This document shows positions 51,990 to 59,999 of a DNA stretch of 64,000 nt, piece after piece; position 1 is the first letter of the stretch; each line of letters starts with the position of its first letter. A program made the position numbers and the translations under genes. The stretch spans positions 1,612,001 to 1,676,000 of the forward strand of contig CALOBT010000031.1 of the NCBI GenBank assembly GCA_942491575.1. The letters are read 5' to 3'. The notes under the pieces were generated by a model. That model worked only from the letters and a program-made list of their open reading frames with translations, had not been told where the DNA came from and did no database searches. The stretch is from CAZHNW01 sp942491575. GTDB lineage: Bacteria > Spirochaetota > UBA4802 > UBA5550.

Positions 51990-53102
51990 ATGAAAACACG
52001 GATAACAGAACTTTTTAAAATCAAATACCCCCTGGTACTTTCAGGTATGAGCTGGATAAGTACACCAGAACTGGTGGCGGCAGTCTCAAATGCGGGAGGA
52101 CTTGGAATACTTGCTACAGGAGTATCGACTCCCGATGAGGTGCGGGAGGCGATACGTCTTACCAGGTCACTGACACAAAAACCCTTTGCCGGTAATGTGA
52201 CCCTCTATTTTCCAGGATCAGAAGTGAATGCACAGGTGCTGATATCTGAAAAGGTGCCTGTAGTGAATTATTCTCTCGGAAAGGGAGACTGGATATGCGA
52301 GGCTGTTCATGCCTATGGAGGAAAAGTCATTGCAACAGTAACTACCATGAAGCATGCACTGGCGGCTGAAGCAGATGGTGCAGATGCTCTTCTGGTGACG
52401 GGCCATGAAGCGGCGGGACATGGCGGTGAGGTTACTTCTCTCGCTCTTATTCCCGCTCTTGCCGATAAAGTAAAAATTCCTGTTATAGCCGCTGGGGGCT
52501 TTGCAGACGGGAGGGGACTCGTTGCAGCACTTTCCCTGGGAGCCGATGCTGTAGCCATGGGAACCCGTTTTATGAACTCTGATGAATCACCAGTGTCTGA
52601 GATTCAGAAATCTCTCTGTAATGAAACATCAGCATTTGAAACTGTTTATTCTGACCGCATTGACGGGCTTATGGCCCGCGTTTTGAAAAGCAAAGGATCG
52701 ACGCGCCTGATAGCCAGGCGAACTAATCCCATTGCAGCAATGTTCAAGTCTAAAAAAATAACCGATGAACTGGGAATGCAGTGGTTTAAACTTGTTAAGG
52801 ACATGATGGGGCTAAGTATACCTGTTAAAAATAAAAGTTCTGAGGTGAATGACGACACTAAAAAGAGGGTGAAATCTGATACGTCTCCATCTCAGTTCAA
52901 GAAGATACAACAGCTCATGAGAATGGCCCTGGGATTTGAAGCATTTAAATCAGGTACTATTGAAGGAGATAATGAGAGGGGAGTTTTGCCCCTGGGGCAG
53001 GTTGCAGGAATCATTCATGATACAAAACCTGTAAAAAATATTATCGATGAAATTATCCGTGATGCGGGAAAGGTGAAGAAAGAGCTGGCTTCGAAGATTT
53101 AA
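51990..53102 (+). CDS. Nitronate monooxygenase / FMN-dependent 2-nitropropane dioxygenase-like
   Basis: 370 residues, TIM-barrel flavoprotein. Family marks: YPLVLSGMSWISTPELVAAV (N-terminal substrate loop), AVSNAGGLGIL, VTGHEAAGHGG with the catalytic His, VIAAGGFADGRGLVAAL and GADAVAMGTRFM for the FMN phosphate. Members oxidise nitronates; FabK-type relatives reduce enoyl-ACP. The genomic link with beta-oxidation genes favours either detoxification or an acyl-chain reductase role. It lies 110 bp downstream of the crotonase gene and probably shares its transcript. Confidence 0.85.
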   Translation: MKTRITELFKIKYPLVLSGMSWISTPELVAAVSNAGGLGILATGVSTPDEVREAIRLTRSLTQKPFAGNVTLYFPGSEVNAQVLISEKVPVVNYSLGKGDWICEAVHAYGGKVIATVTTMKHALAAEADGADALLVTGHEAAGHGGEVTSLALIPALADKVKIPVIAAGGFADGRGLVAALSLGADAVAMGTRFMNSDESPVSEIQKSLCNETSAFETVYSDRIDGLMARVLKSKGSTRLIARRTNPIAAMFKSKKITDELGMQWFKLVKDMMGLSIPVKNKSSEVNDDTKKRVKSDTSPSQFKKIQQLMRMALGFEAFKSGTIEGDNERGVLPLGQVAGIIHDTKPVKNIIDEIIRDAGKVKKELASKI

Positions 53103-53175
53103 AGTATTTAACATCTCAACACAGGTTTCTGGGGCGAATCCGCTTAATCGATGGTTTTGGGAAAAAAAATGTTTG

Positions 53176-53218
53176 AAAAATTGAAGGGGCGATAGCGTTA
53201 TCTCCCCTTCAATTTTTT
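53176..53218. terminator. Bidirectional terminator
   Basis: AAAAATTGAAGGGG pairs with CCCCTTCAATTTTT around a 14-nt loop, with T-runs on both strands. It separates the NMO-like gene from the convergent SCP2-like gene. Confidence 0.9.
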
Positions 53219-53220
53219 AT

Positions 53221-53580
53221 TTATACGGGAAGTTCTTTTACCAGAGAAAGAAACCATGAAAAATATGAGGCGTCTCCCTTAAGGCCCAGGTGCCCCCGGC
53301 TAACTGCCTTTGTCATTGCTGATGGTGTGGGGGCCATCATATAGCGGGCACCCTTTGCGGGATCAGACCATACCAGCGAGATGTCGCTTGCGTCCGTGTC
53401 TCTGCGTGTTGTTTTTACTTTTCCCTTTTTAAAGAGGTATGCCCGGGAGATGCCCGATTCCTTTTCTGTAATCGTAACGGAACAATCCTGACCTTTCATT
53501 GTATCCCTGAAGGACTTTTTAAAAAGAGGATATATTCTGAAGATAAGATATAGTCCGTATAAAAGTATTGAAAATTTCAT
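53221..53580 (-). CDS. Small SCP2-like protein with N-terminal hydrophobic segment
   Basis: 119 residues from the ATG at 53580, preceded by GAGAGGA; a start at 53598 lacks this. A short hydrophobic stretch (FSILLYGLYLIFRIYPLF) is followed by an SCP2-type fold: CSVTITEKESGISRAYLFKK, DISLVWSDPAKGARYM and GHLGLKGDASYFSWFLSLV, with the G-x-L-x-L-x-G-D pattern of sterol-carrier domains. It is the last gene of the acyl-CoA dehydrogenase operon and probably binds acyl-CoA or a lipid. A structured element lies just upstream. Confidence 0.6.
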   Translation of the reverse strand: MKFSILLYGLYLIFRIYPLFKKSFRDTMKGQDCSVTITEKESGISRAYLFKKGKVKTTRRDTDASDISLVWSDPAKGARYMMAPTPSAMTKAVSRGHLGLKGDASYFSWFLSLVKELPV

Positions 53581-53606
53581 TGTTCCTCTCCGTTTCATGG
53601 TATGAA

Positions 53607-53723
53607 GCTGCAGATTATCCCGGGATCAAGCTAGAGTCTCCAGAGCGTATGCTTGTACGCTTCTGTTCAAAACAAGAAGGACCGTTAATAAGAGAAAAAG
53701 AATACCCCGGAATAATCTGCAGC
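53607..53723. repeat. Nested inverted-repeat element, MITE- or riboswitch-like
   Basis: GCTGCAGATTATCCCGGG (53607-53624) pairs with CCCGGAATAATCTGCAGC (53706-53723) with a single mismatch (17 of 18). Inside lies another hairpin, AGCGTA/TACGCT, near 53644-53661. The 117-bp unit fills most of the gap between the crotonase-type gene and the SCP2-like gene on the minus strand. No target duplication was seen. Confidence 0.6.
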
Positions 53724-53743
53724 ATGGTAATAAAAGCTAAATG

Positions 53744-54514
53744 TTATTCTCCGATGAATTTTGCATCCCGTTTCTGTGCAAAGGCCATCATTCCTTCCAT
53801 CATATCTTTAGTGGTAAAGAGCTTTGCCAGTTCTTCACGTTCTACCTTCAGGTACTGTTCTTTCGATACAGCACCTTCCATGGCTGTCAGCTTCAGAATT
53901 GCCTTAACAGAAAGGGGAGGCCGTGTTGCCAGTTTGGCGGACAGGGTTTTCGCTTCATCCAGAACCGTACCCTCTTCACAGAGGCGGTTGACCAGTCCGA
54001 GGGCAAGCGCTTCTTCGGATTCTATCTGCTCTCCCAGAAGCATCATTTCCAGGGCCCGTGTTTTTCCGATAAGCTGTGGAAGCCTGAGACTGCCCCCGTA
54101 CCCTGGCATTATTCCGAGATTGGTTTCTGTTAATCCGACGCGTGCTCCTTTCTTTAGCAGTCTGAAGTGACATGCCAGGGCGAGTTCGAATCCACCACCC
54201 AGGGCATGACCATTCATGGCGGCTATAACCGGCTTCGGATAGTCTTCGATCTTGTTCCAGACATCCTGTCCTCTTTTGAGAAAATCAACGGCATTGTAAT
54301 CTCCAAAACCGCTCGAAAGATCCGCTCCGGCAGAAAATATTTTTTCTCCGGAACCGGTAATAATAATTGTACTTATGTTTTTATCCAGTTCGCTGACATC
54401 GAGAAATTTGCGTATACGCTCAAAAACTTCCCCGCTCAACTGGTTTGCCTTCGGTTTGTTAATGGTAATGATACCCGCACCATCCACCACTTCAAAGAGA
54501 ACTACATCAGACAT
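53744..54514 (-). CDS. Enoyl-CoA hydratase
   Basis: 256 residues. First loop KIFSAGADLSSGF, second loop GHALGGGFELALACHFRL with the first catalytic Glu, and third segment GLTETNLGIMPGYGGSLRLP, with the second acidic residue position. Both Glu positions expected for a hydratase are present. It adds water to trans-2-enoyl-CoA. AGGAGGAGCC precedes the ATG. Fourth gene of the minus-strand beta-oxidation operon. Confidence 0.88.
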   Translation of the reverse strand: MSDVVLFEVVDGAGIITINKPKANQLSGEVFERIRKFLDVSELDKNISTIIITGSGEKIFSAGADLSSGFGDYNAVDFLKRGQDVWNKIEDYPKPVIAAMNGHALGGGFELALACHFRLLKKGARVGLTETNLGIMPGYGGSLRLPQLIGKTRALEMMLLGEQIESEEALALGLVNRLCEEGTVLDEAKTLSAKLATRPPLSVKAILKLTAMEGAVSKEQYLKVEREELAKLFTTKDMMEGMMAFAQKRDAKFIGE

Positions 54515-54616
54515 TGGCTCCTCCTGGTTTTATGCCTGCATGACGTTAATTTATGCAGGCGGTAAAACATTCTTAAAAAATTTATTTCTACTGCGTTAAC
54601 TCCGGCAATGCCGTGC

Positions 54617-55783
54617 CTACTGGCCCAGTGTCTTGAAGGAACCATCTTCAATCTCTGGTTCAGGTGCCAGAAATTCAAGATCAAACCTGTTCTTCAGGTA
54701 GTTGAGGGCCTCTGTGAGCTGCTCAGGTGGCATACCTGAAGCAAGGGTAAAAGGACCGGCAAAGGCTCCCATGCCGTATTTAACACCATCATCGATATCC
54801 TGGGTGGACTCTGCAATGCCTTCCTTGAATACTTTGACTGCTTCATTGACCTGGATTGCCATGAAATGAATGGGAGTTATCTCATCAGTTTCAGATGCGT
54901 CATCAATAACTGCCTTGCCGCTTTCCCACTTGTATATGCCCTGTCCGGTTTTCATGCCCAGCTCATTTTTATCCATTTTACCTGTAAGATAAGAGCCCGG
55001 CCTATACTGGGGAGACAGGGTCTCTGCATAGTAGTCAAGGGTATGACAGAATACATCGATGCCGACGAAGTCTGCTGTTTCAAAGGGGGCCATTTTGACT
55101 CCCATTTTTTTCATTTTACTGTCAATCTGTTCAGGTTTGATTTTGTCCTCATCGAGTATTGCGCTGAGAAGGGCCTGGTTCGGCGCACTGATTCGATTAA
55201 CGATAAATCCGGGTTTGTCTTTGAGAACCTTAACGGGTATTTTATTACATTTTTCAGAAACCTCACAGAGGAGGTCGACAGCTTCATCGGATGTCTTGTC
55301 GCCGTAGATAATCTCCACGAGTTTCATACGGTTTACGGGATTAAAGAAGTGCATGCCGATAAAACGTTCCGGGTTCTCAACAACTGAACCTATTTCGGAC
55401 ACCGACATGGTAGAGGTGTTGGTGGCCAGTATAGCATCCTTTGCCGACAGGTCTGAAAGCTCCTTGAAGACCTTTTTCTTAAGATCCATGATTTCAGGAA
55501 CAGCTTCAATTACTATTTGTGCTCCATCAACCGCTTCGGCGGTATCAAGGGTTGTGACAATAAGGTTGTTGATAATATTGTCAGCATCCTCTTTTGAGAT
55601 CTTTCCTTTTCCCGCGAGAATCTGAAGAGACTCATTGACCTTCTGTATTCCATTGTCCAGGAATTCCTGCTTGATGTCCTTCATGAAAACCTGGTAGCCA
55701 GCCATGGCGGCAATCTGAGCGATCCCGTGGCCCATGGCCCCTGAACCGATAATGGCTATTTTTTTTACATCATCGATATTCAT
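54617..55783 (-). CDS. 3-hydroxyacyl-CoA dehydrogenase
   Basis: 388 residues. The Rossmann motif is AIIGSGAMGHGIAQIAAMAG (about 9-28). The catalytic His is in FIGMHFFNPVNRMKLVEII and the conserved Asn/Ser region is in ATNTSTMSVSEI. The C-terminal domain carries DKPGFIVNRISAPNQALLSA and ETADFVGIDVFCHTLDYY; a second C-terminal repeat makes it longer than the ~280-residue short form. It oxidises 3-hydroxyacyl-CoA with NAD+. Third gene of the operon, between the dehydrogenases and the hydratase. Confidence 0.93.
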   Translation of the reverse strand: MNIDDVKKIAIIGSGAMGHGIAQIAAMAGYQVFMKDIKQEFLDNGIQKVNESLQILAGKGKISKEDADNIINNLIVTTLDTAEAVDGAQIVIEAVPEIMDLKKKVFKELSDLSAKDAILATNTSTMSVSEIGSVVENPERFIGMHFFNPVNRMKLVEIIYGDKTSDEAVDLLCEVSEKCNKIPVKVLKDKPGFIVNRISAPNQALLSAILDEDKIKPEQIDSKMKKMGVKMAPFETADFVGIDVFCHTLDYYAETLSPQYRPGSYLTGKMDKNELGMKTGQGIYKWESGKAVIDDASETDEITPIHFMAIQVNEAVKVFKEGIAESTQDIDDGVKYGMGAFAGPFTLASGMPPEQLTEALNYLKNRFDLEFLAPEPEIEDGSFKTLGQ

Positions 55784-55862
55784 AAAAATCTCCTATTATA
55801 TTTTGTTTTGAAACCCAAAATGAAATCAGGCGTGACGTGAAACAATCACGCCGTTATTCACA

Positions 55863-57059
55863 TTATTTAAGCTCTTTACTTGAAAGTTCAAGAACACCGC
55901 GTGCGATGATCAGATGCTGTACCTGTCCTGTGCCTTCGAAGATGTCCATTATCTTGCTGTCACGCATCCATTTCTCTGCGAGGTGTTCCCTGCTGTAGCC
56001 GAGGGGGCCGAGCAGTTCACAACATTTTTGTGTGATAAGTGTGGCATATCTCCCTGCCTTTGCCTTGGACATTGATGCTTCTACATTATTGAAAATTTCC
56101 TCGTCAGCCATCCATGCGGCTTTCCACGTGAGGAGTCGCATGGCTTCGATATTTGCTTCCATACTATAGAATTCTTTTGCTATGCTGCTGACGTTGTTGG
56201 TGTTCTCATTGTAGTTGATCTCAATACCAGCTTCTTCGAGTTTTTCCCGGGTGAAATCAAGGGCTGCCTGTGCAACCCCGGTGGCCATTGCTGCAACCAT
56301 GGGTCGGGTGTTGTCAAAGGTTTTCATGACACCTTTAAAACCCTCGGTCTCTGTCTTGACTTCAGCGCTCCCGAGAAGGTTATCCCTGGGTATACGGCAC
56401 TCGTCAAGAACGAAGGTTCCCGTGTCAGAGGAACGAATGCCCAGCTTGTGTTCCAGGGTTTCGAGTTTGAAACCGGGAGTGCCCTTTTCAACAATAAAGG
56501 ACTTGATGGCGTTCTTGCCAGCTTTTTTGTCGATTGTTGCCCACACGACTACAACATCAGCCCGGTCGGCACAGGTGACAAAGATTTTTTCACCGTTCAG
56601 AACCCATTCATCTCCTTCGAGACGTGCTGTGGTGACGATTGAACCGGAGTCTGAACCGGAGCCCGGTTCGGTAATCGCCATGGCGGCCCATTTATCGCCG
56701 AAACGTTCCAGCTGTTCGTCTGTTGCGACAGCTGAAATTGCCGCATTCCCAAGGCCTGCATTGGGAATGGTCAGCATCAGTCCCGCGTCTCCCCAGCACA
56801 TTTCCTCTACTGTGACGACGGTACCGAGGTTTACGCCTTTTTTAGGTTTGCCTGACTTGGATGCGTCTGCTTCTGACGGCGCTTTTTTCCGGGAATTACC
56901 GCCCATAACCTTCATAGAGCGAAAGATTTCAAGTTCCTTGGGGAACTCATGCTCAGCCTCGTCGTATTTTCTTGAAATGGGGCGAATAACGCTTTTTGCA
57001 AGGCTGTTGAGAGATGTTCTCATGTTTTCAATATATTGTGGTGTTGCCAGATTTATCAT
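55863..57059 (-). CDS. Acyl-CoA dehydrogenase
   Basis: 398 residues, canonical short-form fold. FAD loop AMAITEPGSGSDSGSIVTTA (about 125-144), WVLNGEKIFVTCADRAD, and the C-terminal catalytic Glu in KIMDIFEGTGQVQHLIIARG. A loop insertion near residue 55-75 (RKKAPSEADASKSGKPKKG) is lysine-rich and unusual for the family. It starts 12 bp after the stop of the first dehydrogenase, and the two may form a hetero-oligomer or handle different chain lengths. Electrons should pass to ETF, which is not encoded in this window. Confidence 0.92.
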   Translation of the reverse strand: MINLATPQYIENMRTSLNSLAKSVIRPISRKYDEAEHEFPKELEIFRSMKVMGGNSRKKAPSEADASKSGKPKKGVNLGTVVTVEEMCWGDAGLMLTIPNAGLGNAAISAVATDEQLERFGDKWAAMAITEPGSGSDSGSIVTTARLEGDEWVLNGEKIFVTCADRADVVVVWATIDKKAGKNAIKSFIVEKGTPGFKLETLEHKLGIRSSDTGTFVLDECRIPRDNLLGSAEVKTETEGFKGVMKTFDNTRPMVAAMATGVAQAALDFTREKLEEAGIEINYNENTNNVSSIAKEFYSMEANIEAMRLLTWKAAWMADEEIFNNVEASMSKAKAGRYATLITQKCCELLGPLGYSREHLAEKWMRDSKIMDIFEGTGQVQHLIIARGVLELSSKELK

Positions 57060-57071
57060 TTTTTCCTCCTT

Positions 57072-58172
57072 CTATACCGATGCGAGCCCTTCGAGAATTG
57101 CTATTCCCCGGGCATTGCGGTAATAGCGTTCCACGGGGTGATCTCTTATGTATCCATGACCCCCGAGTATCTGTACACCGTAGTCGGTTATCTTCATAGA
57201 CATGTCACCGGCATAAAACTTTGCCAGATACGAGTCTTTATTTGCATCGAGACTTTTTTCCAGGATTGAAGCGCCTTTCCAGGTCATCAACCGCATGGCA
57301 TCTACTTCATAAGCCATTTCCGCTACCATAAAGGCGACGGACTGACGGTGCCCGATAGGTTCGCCAAACTGGGTACGTTCTTTGGCGTAATCACGGGCAT
57401 ATTCAAAAGAGGCCCGTGAGATGCCGGTTCCAATTGCTGAAATGGCAATACGGCTTTTCTGAAGAAACTTTGCAAAGGCATCTCCTCCGCCAATACGGTT
57501 TGCAGCCGGGACTTCACAATCTTCAAAGATTACCTGTCGTGTATCGAGTGCATAAATACCGAGATTTTTTTCTTTTTCGCCGACAACCATGCCTTTACTT
57601 CCTTTCTCCACAATAAAGAGAGAAGGGCCTTCGTCGGTCATGGCAGATACGAGAAAATGGATTGCCCTGTCAGCAAGGGGAACAAAGCACTTGGTGCCGT
57701 TAAGGATATAGTTCTTTCCCTTTAGCTTCGCTGTTGTGCCTGGATTTATGGCATCGAAACCAAAAATTGGCTCATTTACCGCAACTGTACCTGTCTGATA
57801 AGAACCTTCACAATATGAAGGAAGGAATTTTTGCTTCTGTTCATCCGTTCCCGAGTCGATCAGGGTGTTAATTACCGTGTTGGGAAGAAGAGCCGCGATG
57901 GCAAAGGCCATGTCACCGGCACTCAGTTCCTCAAGGATTATCGCATTTAGAACCGGTGATGGTTCCATGCCGTAGCCGCCGTATTCTTCGGGTATGGGTG
58001 AAATACTGAGACCCAGTTCCCAAACTTTCTCGATATATTCATCAGGAATGGTTTTATCTTCATCCATTTGATGGGCATTGTCGAGTATGAGGTCCTGCAC
58101 CAGCTGCGATGCAGTGTCTTTCATCATTTGCTGTTCTTCTGAGAGAGAAAAACAGAGGGTAGCTTCACTCAT
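57072..58172 (-). CDS. Acyl-CoA dehydrogenase (promoter-proximal)
   Basis: 366 residues. FAD and substrate regions: SYQTGTVAVNEPIFGFDAIN (about 130-149), NYILNGTKCFVPLADRAIHF. The helical domain includes RTQFGEPIGHRQSVAFMVAE, and the C-terminus IAILEGLASV holds the likely catalytic Glu. The G-G-x-G segment reads QILGGHGYIRDHPVERYYRN. The first gene of a five-gene operon under operator site C. Confidence 0.92.
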   Translation of the reverse strand: MSEATLCFSLSEEQQMMKDTASQLVQDLILDNAHQMDEDKTIPDEYIEKVWELGLSISPIPEEYGGYGMEPSPVLNAIILEELSAGDMAFAIAALLPNTVINTLIDSGTDEQKQKFLPSYCEGSYQTGTVAVNEPIFGFDAINPGTTAKLKGKNYILNGTKCFVPLADRAIHFLVSAMTDEGPSLFIVEKGSKGMVVGEKEKNLGIYALDTRQVIFEDCEVPAANRIGGGDAFAKFLQKSRIAISAIGTGISRASFEYARDYAKERTQFGEPIGHRQSVAFMVAEMAYEVDAMRLMTWKGASILEKSLDANKDSYLAKFYAGDMSMKITDYGVQILGGHGYIRDHPVERYYRNARGIAILEGLASV

Positions 58173-58204
58173 CGTCTCCTCCTGTGAGACTGTTGTAATA
58201 TTAG

Positions 58205-58220
58205 AACTGACATGTCAGTT
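58205..58220. promoter_or_regulatory. TetR operator site C
   Basis: AACTGACATGTCAGTT, a perfect 16-bp palindrome, 32 bp before the start codon of the first acyl-CoA dehydrogenase of the operon. Confidence 0.8.
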
Positions 58221-58367
58221 TCGGAATGCATCAGGATTGTAACTTTGTCAATGATTTTTTTAATTATTTGCCGGCTTCAAGGATTTTTTCCTGAATTTCC
58301 GTGGCAAATGCTGCGTGAACCGCCGGTAGCCCGGCGGAATGTGGTGTGGGCTGAAATTGGCCTGCTG

Positions 58368-58970
58368 TTAGAAAACTCCTTGAGAGATCAGGGTGGTCAC
58401 TTTTTCTGCAATGGCATTAAGATCCCGGGCTGACTTTGGTCGGCGAGTTCGTGCGAAATAGTGGTAGCTGACCCTGAAGATGGCGCCGGCAATAAAATTG
58501 GCCGACAGGTCCAGGTCAAGGTCCTTGTTGGTAAAGCCTGTGCGGATGGCCAGCTTCAGGTCATTGACAATGATATTGATGAGGCGCTTTTCTATCTTTT
58601 TGATTGATGATTCAAAGTCTCTACCAAGGCCGAGAGAAATTCGCAGGACAATATTCGTCCTGTCTTTGTCCCTTGCAAAATAGTTCAGGGTCTGCTGAAT
58701 GCGCCGTAGAAGGTAATCATGATGGGTCATGGTGAGCAACTCTTCACGGGTGGGGGTAATTGAGCTTTCTTCTTCCCACTGCAGGTAGAAGCTCTCAAGG
58801 AGGGAGAGGAAGATGTCTTCTTTGTTTTTAAAGTACTGGTAAACGGTTCCTCTACCGATTTTTGCTTCGCGGATGATATCTGAAATCTGCGTGTCAAAAT
58901 AGCCGGTCTGTGAATAAAGTCGCTTCGCGTGTTCAAGGATTTTATTTCTGGTTTGTGCAGCCCTTGACAT
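58368..58970 (-). CDS. TetR-family regulator of fatty-acid genes
   Basis: 200 residues. The N-terminal helix-turn-helix reads AKRLYSQTGYFDTQISDIIR, EAKIGRGTVYQYFKNKEDIF, the standard TetR form. The C-terminal ~140 residues are an all-helical ligand-binding domain. It sits between operator sites C and D, and the palindromes flank its neighbours' promoters. Such regulators in fatty-acid islands usually respond to acyl-CoA. No operator lies directly at its own start, but site D is about 290 bp upstream. It is the natural candidate to bind all four sites. Confidence 0.85.
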   Translation of the reverse strand: MSRAAQTRNKILEHAKRLYSQTGYFDTQISDIIREAKIGRGTVYQYFKNKEDIFLSLLESFYLQWEEESSITPTREELLTMTHHDYLLRRIQQTLNYFARDKDRTNIVLRISLGLGRDFESSIKKIEKRLINIIVNDLKLAIRTGFTNKDLDLDLSANFIAGAIFRVSYHYFARTRRPKSARDLNAIAEKVTTLISQGVF

Positions 58971-59244
58971 AAATTTCTCCCGGAAAAGGTATAATTATTC
59001 TCAGTATTGATTTTGCAATCCCAATCATTTGAACACACATTGGAGGGATAAGTCAAGAAACAGGTTGTAAAATAAATACTTATTTTTCTTTTTCTTCCTC
59101 ACCCATAGCAGGTGAATCAGGCATTTGTCAATTTAAATTCTTACAATGATCAGGATGATCTTTGTAAACTTCTTTACTTTTTGTTATTCTTATATGGACA
59201 AATAAAGGTTAAATGATTCCTTAACGCCCTTTTAAAAAAAAAGC

Positions 59245-59271
59245 TTGACATTTTTTATCTTTTGGTACTGA
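59245..59271 (+). promoter_or_regulatory. Promoter of the SCP2/acyl-CoA synthetase operon
   Basis: TTGACA at 59245-59250 is a good -35 box; the -10 box would fall in the palindrome starting at 59260 (for example TACTGA at 59266), so the operator overlaps it. Confidence 0.5.
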
Positions 59272-59287
59272 CATGTCAGTACCAAAA
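59260..59287. promoter_or_regulatory. TetR operator site D (28-bp perfect palindrome)
   Basis: The core TACTGACATGTCAGTA is flanked by TTTTGG and CCAAAA, giving 28 bp of perfect symmetry. A degraded second site, ACTGGTATGTCAGA, follows at 59290-59303. The strongest site of the set, 41 bp before the SCP2 gene. Confidence 0.85.
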
Positions 59288-59328
59288 GAACTGGTATGTC
59301 AGAATTTTTAAAGTGAAAGGAGAACACA

Positions 59329-59907
59329 ATGCCAAATTTAACCGAAATTCCCAAGGATACCTCAGTTGATGCGCTTCTGTCTGATTTCATGCCCAAGCTT
59401 TCAAAAGAGATGCTGAAAGAAGCTAATGCAAATGGTGAACTCGATGGAGTCGATGTCAGTATGGTTGTTGAAGTAGATGGAGACATTTACAGCTACGTTG
59501 TAAAAAATGGCCAAACTATAGATTTCGCCAAGTCAGATTTGGACAATGCAATGCTCAGAATGAAAGTCTCTGAAGCTGACGTGACCAAGATGATTGAATC
59601 CGGAAATCTTGATATGATTCTTGGTATCCAGAAAGACCTTAACAGGGCAAAATACAACGCATTGAGCAGTCTGCGGGGAAGCTTTATCGCTGAAGTAACA
59701 GAATTAGATGAAGCTTCTTCTTCTGTCAGCCTCGATGTAACTCTTAACGGCGCAGTAGACCCCAAATGTACATTCAGAATGAGTGCAGCTGATACTACAG
59801 CTCTTATGAATAAGGAAACCAATCCGGTTAACCTTTTCATGTCAGGAGCCATGAAAATAGAAGGCGACATGGGATTTGCCATGGCAACACAGCCTCTTTT
59901 TAGCTGA
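59329..59907 (+). CDS. SCP2 sterol-carrier-domain protein
   Basis: 192 residues with no signal peptide. It has two SCP2-like halves: about 10-95 (GVDVSMVVEVDGDIYSYVVK, LRMKVSEADVTKMIE) and about 100-190 (VSLDVTLNGAVDPKCTFRMS, LFMSGAMKIEGDMGFAM). The second half carries the usual G-x-x-K-x-x-G-D-M pattern. It is a lipid or acyl-CoA carrier. AAAGGAG lies 9 nt before the ATG. It is the first gene under site D; a terminator-like hairpin separates it from the synthetase gene, so it should be made in excess over the downstream genes. Confidence 0.85.
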   Translation: MPNLTEIPKDTSVDALLSDFMPKLSKEMLKEANANGELDGVDVSMVVEVDGDIYSYVVKNGQTIDFAKSDLDNAMLRMKVSEADVTKMIESGNLDMILGIQKDLNRAKYNALSSLRGSFIAEVTELDEASSSVSLDVTLNGAVDPKCTFRMSAADTTALMNKETNPVNLFMSGAMKIEGDMGFAMATQPLFS

Positions 59908-59943
59908 TTTGTAATCAAGTTTAAAATAGGGATAAACCTCCAT

Positions 59944-59977
59944 GGGACGGAGGTACCGTGTGCCTCCGTCTCTTTTT
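59944..59977 (+). terminator. Attenuator-like terminator between SCP2 and synthetase genes
   Basis: GGGACGGAGG pairs with CCTCCGTCTC (one G-T pair) around a 9-nt loop, followed by five T. It lies 22 bp before the synthetase start, with no second promoter seen, so it may reduce rather than end transcription. Confidence 0.75.
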
Positions 59978-59999
59978 CTGAAACAGGCAGGATAGATTA

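Noticed and set aside
56215..57123. 302-aa plus-strand frame opposite an acyl-CoA dehydrogenase
   Set aside because: Shadow frame with serine/proline-rich nonsense composition; the opposite strand has clear FAD and catalytic motifs.
57195..57212. An intragenic GACATGTCA match to the TetR operator
   Set aside because: It lies inside a coding region and lacks both outer half-site bases, so it is probably chance.
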